A stretch of DNA of 5,807 nucleotides from Bryobacterales bacterium (GTDB lineage Bacteria > Acidobacteriota > Terriglobia > Bryobacterales > Bryobacteraceae): the NCBI GenBank assembly GCA_003139735.1, contig PLGA01000472.1, positions 1-5,807 on the forward strand, given 5' to 3'. Numbering within the stretch: the stretch's first letter is position 1; the number at the start of each line of letters is the position of its first letter. The notes under the pieces were generated by a model. That model saw only the letters and a list, made by a program, of their open reading frames with translations. It ran no database searches and had not been told where the DNA came from. Positions 1 to 5,807 of this stretch are shown here, piece after piece. Made by a program: the position numbers and the translations under genes.

Positions 1-81
1 CGCGATTGCTTCGGCGCGCACGGCTACGAGCGAGTGGACCGCCCACGCGGCCAGCAGTTCCACACGGAGTGGCTGGACTAG
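1..81 (+). CDS. gnd: 6-phosphogluconate dehydrogenase, C-terminal end (5' truncated by window)
   Basis: Frame 1 is open from base 1 to the TAG at 79-81 and encodes the last 26 residues of a protein containing FGAHGYERVD followed by FHTEWLD at the extreme C-terminus. This is the hallmark tail of decarboxylating 6-phosphogluconate dehydrogenase: E. coli Gnd ends with a very similar FGAHTY...FHTEWLD. In that family the tail reaches into the partner subunit's active site and its Arg and His contact the substrate phosphate and sugar. The conserved His (in FHTEW) and Arg (in ERVDR) are present. The enzyme converts 6-phosphogluconate plus NAD(P)+ to ribulose-5-phosphate and CO2 in the cytoplasm. The usual Tyr of RDYFGAH is Cys here. 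The stop overlaps the next gene's GTG by one base, which suggests an operon with translational coupling. Family assignment is firm for so short a piece; cofactor preference cannot be judged. Confidence 0.85.
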   Translation, partial: RDCFGAHGYERVDRPRGQQFHTEWLD

Positions 82-671
82 TGGATATCCAGTCGCTGGC
101 ATCCAGGGTCAAGCTTCTGCTCATGGACGTGGACGGCGTTCTCACGGACGGCAAGATCTACAATGTGCCCGGTCCCGACGGCAAGATGGTGGAGACCAAG
201 GGCTTCAACGCGCAAGACGGAATCGCCTTGCAATGGCTGACCTGGCAGGGCATACGGACGGGCGTCATCAGCGGCCGCGATTCACCGGCTACGGCGGAGC
301 GCGCGCGGCAATGCCACATGACGTACGTATACCAAGGCCACATCGAGAAGATTCCGATTCTGGAAGAGATTCTGGAAAAGGCGCAGGTGGACAGCGGCGA
401 GGTCGCCTACATCGGCGACGACCTGACCGACGTGACGATCATGCGGCGCGTGGGCTTCGCGGTGGCGCCGGCCAATGCGCGTCCGGAGGTGAAGGCCGCC
501 GCGCATTACGTGACCGGCGCGCCGGGCGGAGACGGCGCCGTGCGGGAAGCGATTGAGTTGATTCTCAAGGCGCAGGGGGCTTTGGGAGAAGATTCTAAAG
601 CACTACGAGATGGGCAAGAGAGCGCCCGTCATCGGCGCAACAGCCGGTCCAGCCACGTCTTCTGCGGCTGA
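81..671 (+). CDS. kdsC: KdsC-type HAD phosphatase (3-deoxy-D-manno-octulosonate 8-phosphate phosphatase), with unusual C-terminal tail
   Basis: Cytoplasmic HAD-superfamily hydrolase of the small, capless KdsC/YrbI class, which dephosphorylates Kdo-8-phosphate to Kdo for LPS inner core. With GTG at 81 the product is 196 aa. HAD motif I is MDVDGVLTDG (nucleophile D16, acid/base D18); motif II is GVISGR (S64); the motif III Lys is probably K90 in HIEK; motif IV is GDDLTD (D113, D114, D117). The segment GGDGAVREAIE at 149-159 matches the C-terminal motif of KdsC tetramers. GTG 81 is chosen because it overlaps the gnd stop (TAGTG), has GGAG at 66-69, and puts motif I at the usual distance from the N-terminus; the upstream in-frame TTG at 6 would lie inside gnd. 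KdsC proteins usually end near residue 170, but here about 28 polar residues follow KAQG and the last 43 bp are antisense to the kinase gene. The extension may be a frameshift product at G575-579. Other sugar-acid phosphatases of this class (e.g. KDN-9-P) cannot be excluded. Confidence 0.88.
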   Translation: MDIQSLASRVKLLLMDVDGVLTDGKIYNVPGPDGKMVETKGFNAQDGIALQWLTWQGIRTGVISGRDSPATAERARQCHMTYVYQGHIEKIPILEEILEKAQVDSGEVAYIGDDLTDVTIMRRVGFAVAPANARPEVKAAAHYVTGAPGGDGAVREAIELILKAQGALGEDSKALRDGQESARHRRNSRSSHVFCG

Positions 672-3214
672 TCCCAGCCTTCCAGCATCCAGATATCGTA
701 GTTATACTTCGAGATGGACGTAAGGAACCGCTTGCCATCGGGATGAAGACTGAAGCCCGCAATGCCGGCGGTGGATGCAGGCAGATCGATAGGCGCCAGC
801 ATCTTGTCCGCGCCGGTCTTCACATCGATCGAATAGAGCTGCCACTCCGCGCCCTCGCCAGTGGTGTTTCGGACGATGCCATAGACCTGAGCGCCGTCTT
901 TGGAAAATGCGAAAACCGACAGCTTGCGGGCAGTCAGCTTGCGAACCGTACTGCCATCCGGCGAGATCATCGAAATCCCTTCCTCCGATGGGTATACGAT
1001 CCAGTCTCCCGCGGGAGACCATTGGAGCATGCCTGGCAAGGCCCCAGGGCCTGGGGAGAGCGGAACGGCATTCGTAAGGGGTATCGCAGCCGCACCCGCC
1101 GCAGGCTTCATCTTCACCAGTTGTTGCTTGCCGCCTTCCTTGCGAGAGAGCGCAATCCACTGGCCGTCGGGGGACCAGGCGAAACCTTGCAGGTATGGTA
1201 TATCCGCAATGGTGGTCGATCCCCCGCCGGTTCCGTTCGACATCATGAGTCGGGATGTTGGCGCAAATTGTCGGAAGAGGAATCGCTTGCCGTCCGGATC
1301 CCAGCGGGGCACGATTACACCAGCGCCCATTAAACCTTCCGGCGCCTCAGCAACCTGGCGCGAGAATCCATCGGCCGCGGACTGGTCCTCGATGACCGTT
1401 TTCTTACTGGAACCAGCGGCGGCAAAGAGAAAATGGGTGCCGGAGGGCGCCCACTCCGGCTGCATGGAGATCTCGCCGCCACCCACCACGGTGTGAACGC
1501 GCCCTTCCGGCAAGGTAGCCTCAATCACGTTCCATTCGGCTTTGCCACCGCTGAAAGCGATTTTCTTGCCATTCGGTGAAACCGATATATTCATCATGAC
1601 TTCTGGGGCGGCATAGACTACCCGGCTGCTGCCCTCCGTGACATCCAGAAGAGACAAGCCATACGCCTCACCCCCCCGGGTCATCAGGACATGCCGGCTA
1701 TCCGGGAGCCAAGCCACGTCAAGGCCTGACAGTTTACCTAGACTGCGAGCTGTCCCGGAGGGCCACGGCAAAATCCAAAACAACCCGCGGTCATCGAAAA
1801 GGAGGAGGCGGGAGCCATCCGGAGAAAACGCGATAGGGTACGCGTGCGGAATCTGAGGTAGCGGCAATTCCTTTGGAACGCCGCCTTTCAACTCGCCAGT
1901 CCAAGTCTTGTTTTCACGATTAAATGCCACGGTCTTTCCGTCCGGGTGAAGCGCCACGTCTGTGGCCTTTTCCATGACCAGTTCGGGCGTGCCGCCGGCC
2001 ACGCCGATAGCCCACAGCGATCCCTTGGAAGAGTAGTAAACAGTGGCGCTATCCGGCGACCAGAAGGAGGGGATGCTGTTGCTGCTCCTGTCGCCCGCAT
2101 GCGTGAGCTGGGTTGTGTCCCTCGAACCCACGGCTTTCGTGAACACTTGTTGGACGCCATGGATGATTGCCGAGTAAGCGATGCTCTTGCCATCCGGCGA
2201 CCATCGCGGGTACCATTTGATGGCCTCTTCACGGGCGATGGGCGTGAATTTGTACCCCTCGAGACCCGCCGGCGCCGGCTTTATTAGCAAGGCCGCCAAG
2301 CCGATGCCAAGCGCCAGCCCCACAGCGATGAGAGCGGCCCCGGGCAGCAGGCGGCGCTTCTTCGCCGCGGAGACCGCCGGAATCGCAACCGCCGATGTCT
2401 GTTCGGTCAACCGGTCCCGCACCTGGCGAAGCTCGCGATAGAGATCGCGCGTGGAATCGTAGCGTTCGGCAGGCTCCTTGGCGAGCAGCCGTTCGACAAT
2501 CCATCGGAACTGCGGGGACACGCTCGCAGGCAGCGGTTCGGCGTCTTCGCGGATGATGGCCACCATGATTTCGGCCGTGCTGCCGCGCGGGAACGCCTTC
2601 TTACCCGCCGCCAGTTCGTACAGCACCAGGCCCAGCGAGAACTGGTCGGATTGCGGGGTGAGATTGGCCTCTCCCCGTGCCTGTTCCGGGCTCATGTAGG
2701 CAATCGTGCCAAGGGTCGTGCCGGGGTCGGTGAGATTGACCGCAACCGTCCGCGTCGCCTCTTCGGCGCCGATCTCCTCATGTGCGGCTTTTGCCAGGCC
2801 GAAATCAAGGATTTTGATTTTGCCTTCGCGCGTGATCAGAATGTTGTCAGGCTTCAGGTCGCGGTGAACAATGCCCGCCGCATGCGCGGCCGCGAGCCCA
2901 TCGCTCATTTGCACTGCAATATCCAGCAGCTTGCGCGGCGAATCGACTGGTGCGATCGGCGCGCCCTCGACGTACTCCATCACCAGATAGTCGGGACCGA
3001 CATCGTAGAGCTGGCAGATGTTCGGATGATTCAAGGCCGCTACGGCCCTCGCCTCTCGTTCAAAACGTTCGTTGAACCTCTTGTGGACGGTCTTGATGGC
3101 GACGGTACGGTCCAGCCTCACATCGCGGGCTTTGTACACCTCGCCCATGCCTCCCGCTCCGATCGTGGAGACGATTTCGTAGGGACCGAGTTTGGAGCCT
3201 GGAGAGAGGGGCAT
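629..3214 (-). CDS. Membrane Ser/Thr protein kinase with C-terminal PD40 (TolB/WD40-like) propeller repeats
   Basis: 861-aa Hanks-type (PknB-like) kinase. The cytoplasmic kinase domain covers about residues 12-262: glycine loop GAGGMGEVY 19-27, VAIK Lys K41, helix-C Glu E54, catalytic loop HRDLKPDN (D119, K121, N124), DFG 137-139, activation loop with T162, T166, T167 and T170, SPE 175-177, D190 and R251. All catalytic residues are intact and HRD has its Arg, so activation-loop autophosphorylation is expected. A KKRR stretch (285-288) then one hydrophobic helix (289-311) gives an N-in/C-out topology. Residues about 330-840 carry 12 PD40-like units and should form beta-propellers outside the inner membrane. 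It ends with a short, aromatic and basic tail (IWMLEGWDQP, then TWLDRLLRR). ATG 3214 is chosen because the kinase domain begins a few residues in; no clear Shine-Dalgarno precedes it. It lies 36 bp downstream of tdh on the same strand, so co-transcription is likely. Substrate and ligand are unknown. Confidence 0.95.
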   Translation of the reverse strand: MPLSPGSKLGPYEIVSTIGAGGMGEVYKARDVRLDRTVAIKTVHKRFNERFEREARAVAALNHPNICQLYDVGPDYLVMEYVEGAPIAPVDSPRKLLDIAVQMSDGLAAAHAAGIVHRDLKPDNILITREGKIKILDFGLAKAAHEEIGAEEATRTVAVNLTDPGTTLGTIAYMSPEQARGEANLTPQSDQFSLGLVLYELAAGKKAFPRGSTAEIMVAIIREDAEPLPASVSPQFRWIVERLLAKEPAERYDSTRDLYRELRQVRDRLTEQTSAVAIPAVSAAKKRRLLPGAALIAVGLALGIGLAALLIKPAPAGLEGYKFTPIAREEAIKWYPRWSPDGKSIAYSAIIHGVQQVFTKAVGSRDTTQLTHAGDRSSNSIPSFWSPDSATVYYSSKGSLWAIGVAGGTPELVMEKATDVALHPDGKTVAFNRENKTWTGELKGGVPKELPLPQIPHAYPIAFSPDGSRLLLFDDRGLFWILPWPSGTARSLGKLSGLDVAWLPDSRHVLMTRGGEAYGLSLLDVTEGSSRVVYAAPEVMMNISVSPNGKKIAFSGGKAEWNVIEATLPEGRVHTVVGGGEISMQPEWAPSGTHFLFAAAGSSKKTVIEDQSAADGFSRQVAEAPEGLMGAGVIVPRWDPDGKRFLFRQFAPTSRLMMSNGTGGGSTTIADIPYLQGFAWSPDGQWIALSRKEGGKQQLVKMKPAAGAAAIPLTNAVPLSPGPGALPGMLQWSPAGDWIVYPSEEGISMISPDGSTVRKLTARKLSVFAFSKDGAQVYGIVRNTTGEGAEWQLYSIDVKTGADKMLAPIDLPASTAGIAGFSLHPDGKRFLTSISKYNYDIWMLEGWDQPQKTWLDRLLRR
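713..2212 (-). repeat. Twelve PD40/TolB-like beta-propeller units within the kinase protein
   Basis: Repeated protein motif of the form aromatic/hydrophobic-x-[SHD]-P-[DN]-G-[KS], followed by a beta-strand. The Pro (or its equivalent) falls at residues 340, 387, 424, 465, 504, 547, 590, 640, 682, 734, 772 (Lys replaces Pro) and 825. Spacing is 37-53 residues, one propeller blade each. The clearest copies are WSPDGK (338-343), HPDGK (423-427), FSPDGS (463-468), WDPDGK (638-643), WSPDGQ (680-685) and HPDGK (824-828). The copies are diverged at protein level and are not DNA repeats. Twelve units would suit two six-bladed propellers; this is inference. Confidence 0.85.
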
Positions 3215-3250
3215 AGGCTAAGTTCAGTGTAGTCGCTTCTGGTATCGGGC

Positions 3251-4276
3251 CTAATCCCAGCTCAACACGACCTTGCCGGAGCAGCCGGAAACCATGGCCT
3301 CGAAGCCTTTCTCGAACTCTGTGTAAGGGAAGCGGTGGGTAATGATGGGCGCGATGTCCAAGCCGGATTGCAACATCACGGTCATCTTGTACCAGGTTTC
3401 GTACATCTCACGGCCGTAGACTCCCTTGATGGTGAGCATGTTGAAGATCACCGTGCGCCAGTCGATGGAGATGTCTTCGGAGGGGAGTCCAAGCATGGCG
3501 ATTTTGCCGCCGTGGGCCATGTTGGCGAGCATGTCGCGGAAGCCCGACGGGCTGCCGGACATTTCCATCCCCACGTCGAAACCCTCGGTCATGCCGAGTT
3601 CCTTCTGCACGTCCTCCAGTTTCGTCTGGCGCACGTCCACGGCGCGCGTCACGCCCATCTTGCGCGCCAATTCGAGGCGGTAAGGGTTGACGTCGGTGAT
3701 CACGGTGTAGCGCGCCCCTGCGTGCGCGGCCACCGCGGCGCCCATGATGCCGATGGGGCCGGCGCCGGTCACCAGCACGTCCTCACCCAGCACCGGGAAT
3801 GAGAGCGCGGTGTGCACCGCGTTGCCGAACGGGTCGAAGATGGCCGCGATGTCCAAGGGAATGGACGGGTGCACGGGCCAGACGTTGGTCATGGGCAGGC
3901 CGATGTACTCGGCGAAAGCGCCCGGCCGGTTCACCCCAATGCCCTGGGTGTGGGCGCACATGTGGCGTCGCCCCGCGAAGCAGTTGCGGCAGCGGCCGCA
4001 CACCACGTGGCCCTCGCCGCTCACGATCTCGCCAACGTGAAAATCCGAGACGTTCGATCCGGTCTCGACGATTTCGCCCACGAACTCGTGACCGATGGCC
4101 ATCGGCACGGGAATGGTGGCCTGGGCCCACTCGTTCCATTTGTAGATGTGGACGTCGGTGCCGCAGATCCCCGTACGCAGCACCTTGATCAGCACGTCGC
4201 TGATCCCGATTGTCGGCCGGGGGACCTCCTCGAGCCACAGGCCGGGCTCGCGCTTGCTCTTCACTAAGGCTTTCAC
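3251..4276 (-). CDS. tdh: L-threonine 3-dehydrogenase
   Basis: Zinc-dependent medium-chain dehydrogenase oxidising L-threonine with NAD+ to 2-amino-3-ketobutyrate, the first step of threonine breakdown to glycine and acetyl-CoA; cytoplasmic, tetrameric in the family. The sequence is close to E. coli Tdh throughout. Catalytic zinc ligands are C38, H63 and E64; structural zinc cysteines are C93, C96, C99 and C107; T40, H43 and H90 of the Tdh active site are present. The NAD-binding loop is GAGPIG (171-176) with acidic D195 in ITDVN, favouring NAD over NADP. The C-terminus GKVVLSWD matches the family end. The GTG at 4276-4274 gives 341 aa, exactly the E. coli length, starting (M)KALVKSK as in MKALSKLK; the open frame extends to a TTG at 4303 but those nine extra residues do not fit the family. 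No Shine-Dalgarno is evident. The partner gene kbl (2-amino-3-ketobutyrate CoA ligase), often adjacent, is not in the window. Confidence 0.97.
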   Translation of the reverse strand: MKALVKSKREPGLWLEEVPRPTIGISDVLIKVLRTGICGTDVHIYKWNEWAQATIPVPMAIGHEFVGEIVETGSNVSDFHVGEIVSGEGHVVCGRCRNCFAGRRHMCAHTQGIGVNRPGAFAEYIGLPMTNVWPVHPSIPLDIAAIFDPFGNAVHTALSFPVLGEDVLVTGAGPIGIMGAAVAAHAGARYTVITDVNPYRLELARKMGVTRAVDVRQTKLEDVQKELGMTEGFDVGMEMSGSPSGFRDMLANMAHGGKIAMLGLPSEDISIDWRTVIFNMLTIKGVYGREMYETWYKMTVMLQSGLDIAPIITHRFPYTEFEKGFEAMVSGCSGKVVLSWD

Positions 4277-4306
4277 AACTAATACGATAGCGCGACAATA
4301 CAATCA
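4277..4306. promoter_or_regulatory. 30-bp divergent intergenic gap between tdh and the ATP-grasp gene
   Basis: Only 30 bases separate the two divergent GTG starts, and the gap is AT-richer than its flanks. Neither start has a purine-rich Shine-Dalgarno. Each is preceded by a weak -10-like box with a 7-base spacer: on the plus strand GACAAT at 4294-4299 before GTG 4307, and on the minus strand TATCGT (4289 to 4284) before GTG 4276. A better plus-strand match, TACAAT at 4299-4304, sits too close to GTG 4307 to serve that start. No good -35 box is visible at 16-18 bp. The arrangement could allow leaderless transcripts; otherwise the promoters lie inside the opposing coding sequences. Confidence 0.3.
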
Positions 4307-5566
4307 GTGCCCCAGCGTCTGCTGCTGTTCGCAGCCACCACCGGTTACCAGATTCGCGTCTTCGCCGAAGCCGCGCGGCGCCTGGGTGTGGATGCGACGC
4401 TGGCGGCGGACCGCTGCAGCCGGCTCGACGATCCCTGGGGCGACCACTCCATCGCCGTGAAATTCGACTACCGGATGCCGCAATCGGTGGAAACCTTCCG
4501 CGACATGCGGTTCGACGGCGTGGCGGCGGTGGGCGACCGGCCGGCGGCGCTGGCGGCGGAGGTGGCGGCGATGCTGGGCATCCCGTTTCACCCGCCGGCG
4601 GCGGCGTACGCCTGCCAGGACAAGTTTCTCGCGCGCCAACTCTACCAAGCCGCCGGCCTGCCCGTTCCGGCTTATTTCCGAGCGGCGCTCACCGAGGATG
4701 CCGGCGCGCTGGCCCGCCGTGCGCCATACCCTTGCGTGCTGAAGCCGCTGGGCCTTTCCGCCAGCCGCGGTGTGATCCGCGCCAACAACCAGGCTGAGTT
4801 CGTGGCGGCGTTCGGACGCATTCGCGCACTGCTCGAGAAGAACCCGGATCTGCGCCGCCTCCGCCAGAGGGCCTTGCAGGTGGAGAGCTACATCGAAGGG
4901 CGGGAGTTCGCCATCGAGGGGCTGGTCACGAACGGCGTATTCCAGGCGCTGGCCATTTTCGACAAGCCCGATCCGCTCACCGGCCCGTTCTTCGAGGAGA
5001 CTATCTACGTGACGCCATCGCGCGAACCGGCCGCGACCGAGGAAGCGCTGCTCGATACGGCCAGGCGAGCGGTGCGCGCGTTGGGCCTGTATCATGGACC
5101 GGCGCACCTGGAAATGCGCTGGAATGAGGAGGGCGTGTGGATGCTCGATGCGGCGGCGCGGCCGATTGGAGGGCTGTGCGCGAAGGCGCTGCGGTTCGAG
5201 TTTGGCGGAACGTCCGCCCCACTGGAAGAGCTGGTCATACGGCATGCGTTGGGGGAGGATGTGTCCGGGGCGCGGTTAGAGGGGCCGGCTTGCGGGGTCA
5301 TGATGATACCCATTCCGAAGGGTGGGATCTACGAAAGCGTGGAAGGCGTGGAACGGGCGCGGGCGGTTCCCGGCATCGAGGACGTGATGGTCACGGCCAA
5401 GGCCGGCCAGCTCTTGGTTCCGCTGCCCGAAGGCGTCAGTTACCTGGGCTTCCTTTTCGCGCGCGGCAATTCGGCGCAAGAGGTGGAACTCGCGCTACGG
5501 CGGTCGCATGCGGAACTGCGGTTCCACATCGCGGCGGCGCTCGAAACGTTCAGGCCTTCGACCTAG
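4307..5566 (+). CDS. ATP-grasp ligase of unknown substrate, L-amino-acid-ligase-like
   Basis: 419-aa soluble protein of the ATP-grasp superfamily (carboxylate plus nucleophile joined through an acyl-phosphate). Residues 1-100 form a Rossmann-like pre-ATP domain (RLLLFAATTGYQ start). The ATP-grasp core spans about 105-300: K106 (CQDKF), VLKP with K146, a flexible loop GLSASRGV (149-156), hinge VESYIEG (192-198), E204, metal-site E269 in HLEMR, and DAAARPIGG (281-289) with R285. The second metal ligand, normally Glu in E-x-N/A-x-R, is Asp (D281). Residues about 328-400 (GVMMIPIPKGGIYESVEG...) resemble the C-terminal domain of dipeptide-forming L-amino-acid ligases (BacD-like, LAL_C2 type), with a Gly-rich loop and a VPLPEG turn. 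GTG 4307 is the only start preceding the first beta-strand; no Shine-Dalgarno is seen. It is divergent from tdh and overlaps yggX tail to tail. A carnosine-synthase-like or carboxylase-like role is also possible; the substrate cannot be read from sequence. Confidence 0.85.
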   Translation: MPQRLLLFAATTGYQIRVFAEAARRLGVDATLAADRCSRLDDPWGDHSIAVKFDYRMPQSVETFRDMRFDGVAAVGDRPAALAAEVAAMLGIPFHPPAAAYACQDKFLARQLYQAAGLPVPAYFRAALTEDAGALARRAPYPCVLKPLGLSASRGVIRANNQAEFVAAFGRIRALLEKNPDLRRLRQRALQVESYIEGREFAIEGLVTNGVFQALAIFDKPDPLTGPFFEETIYVTPSREPAATEEALLDTARRAVRALGLYHGPAHLEMRWNEEGVWMLDAAARPIGGLCAKALRFEFGGTSAPLEELVIRHALGEDVSGARLEGPACGVMMIPIPKGGIYESVEGVERARAVPGIEDVMVTAKAGQLLVPLPEGVSYLGFLFARGNSAQEVELALRRSHAELRFHIAAALETFRPST

Positions 5567-5807
5567 GCGGGACGAAGTCCGGCGGGAGCGCGGAGCCTTC
5601 GCCGAAGAAGTAATTGTCCATCTGCTGGATCAGGAATTCCTGCGATTCCTTCGTGCCCAGGTTGAGACGGTACTCGTTCATGATCATCTTCATGTGCTCA
5701 ACCCACATTTTCCAGGCTTCCTTGGAAACGTTCTCATAGATCTTCTGGCCCAGCGGATGGCCCTCAAAGGGCACTTCGTCCATGCCCTCCATCTCGCGCT
5801 GGAACTT
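5550..5807 (-). CDS. yggX: YggX-family probable Fe(2+)-trafficking protein (5' end cut by window)
   Basis: 85 residues remain open to the window edge, beginning KFQREMEGMDEVPF, with the stop TGA at 5552-5550. The core IYENVSKEAW (W at the usual position), then MWVEHMKMIMNEYRLNL, QQMDNYFFGE and a Pro-rich tail is the YggX pattern: small cytoplasmic proteins of about 90 aa linked to labile Fe(II) handling and protection or repair of Fe-S clusters under oxidative stress. The internal ATG at 5792-5790 is not the true start, because the preceding in-frame codons (KFQRE) match the family's conserved N-terminal segment, which carries on upstream. About 5-10 residues, including the position of the conserved N-terminal Cys, lie outside the window. 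The 3' end overlaps the convergent ATP-grasp gene by 17 bp. The family call is firm; the iron-trafficking role is by family only. Confidence 0.93.
   Translation of the reverse strand, partial: KFQREMEGMDEVPFEGHPLGQKIYENVSKEAWKMWVEHMKMIMNEYRLNLGTKESQEFLIQQMDNYFFGEGSALPPDFVPPRSKA

Noticed and set aside
6..80. TTG at 6 as start of kdsC
   Set aside because: This stretch encodes the conserved C-terminus of 6-phosphogluconate dehydrogenase in another frame; GTG 81 has a GGAG upstream and the family N-terminus.
611..626. GGGC...GCCC inverted repeat downstream of the kinase stop as a terminator
   Set aside because: Stem of only four pairs with an eight-base loop and no T-tract; it is inside the kdsC frame and likely chance.
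743..1496. Overlapping plus-strand open frames of nearly 200 codons opposite the kinase
   Set aside because: Low-complexity shadow translations with no domain; the minus-strand PD40 repeats explain the coding signal.
4277..4303. TTG at 4303 as tdh start, adding nine residues
   Set aside because: The extra residues do not match the Tdh family, while GTG 4276 gives the exact family length and N-terminus.
4299..4304. TACAAT as a -10 box for the ATP-grasp gene
   Set aside because: It ends two bases before the GTG, so transcription would start inside the gene; no -35 match at the right distance.
4304..5245. Long minus-strand open frame (313 codons) opposite the ATP-grasp gene
   Set aside because: The product is Arg/His-rich with no recognisable motif, as expected for the antisense frame of a high-G+C gene; the plus strand encodes a clear ATP-grasp protein over the same bases.
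5580..5604. CGGCG/CGCCG inverted repeat after the ATP-grasp stop as a terminator
   Set aside because: Five-base stem, 15-base loop, no U-run, and it lies within yggX coding sequence.

Overview
The window looks like a compact, chromosomal, high-G+C bacterial region, most likely from an Acidobacteriota member of the Solibacter/Bryobacter type. That assignment is inference. It rests mainly on a membrane Ser/Thr kinase fused to a long array of PD40 (TolB/WD40-like) repeats, an architecture greatly expanded in that phylum, together with Kdo/LPS genes (a Gram-negative envelope), YggX and the codon bias. I see no insertion sequence, phage gene, RNA gene or CRISPR array.

Layout from left to right. 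Bases 1-81 are the 3' end of a 6-phosphogluconate dehydrogenase gene (gnd), too short for most ORF callers but recognisable by its conserved C-terminal signature. It overlaps by one base (TAGTG) a KdsC-type HAD phosphatase (81-671, +). Converging on this, and overlapping it tail to tail by 43 bp, is a two-gene minus-strand unit: tdh (threonine 3-dehydrogenase, 3251-4276), then 36 bp later the kinase-PD40 gene (629-3214). Divergent from tdh, across a gap of only 30 bp, is an ATP-grasp ligase (4307-5566, +) with an L-amino-acid-ligase-like C-terminal domain. It runs tail to tail, with a 17-bp overlap, into a yggX-type Fe(II)-trafficking gene (minus strand, 5' end cut by the window edge).

How the genes may work together. 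The gnd-kdsC pair links ribulose-5-phosphate production to the Kdo branch (Ru5P to A5P to Kdo-8-P to Kdo). The tdh-kinase pair is probably co-transcribed, but no direct functional link can be read from sequence. The ATP-grasp enzyme is the only gene of unknown substrate. Its head-to-head position with tdh hints at shared regulation with amino-acid catabolism, but this is speculative.

The points most worth a second look are a G5 run in kdsC whose one-base change would restore a normal-length protein, the very tight tdh/ATP-grasp divergent gap without Shine-Dalgarno sites, the 12 PD40-like units in the kinase sensor, and the unknown ligase with an Asp in place of the usual Mg-binding Glu. No stretch above 300 bases lacks a gene. 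I did not find a convincing new multi-gene system.
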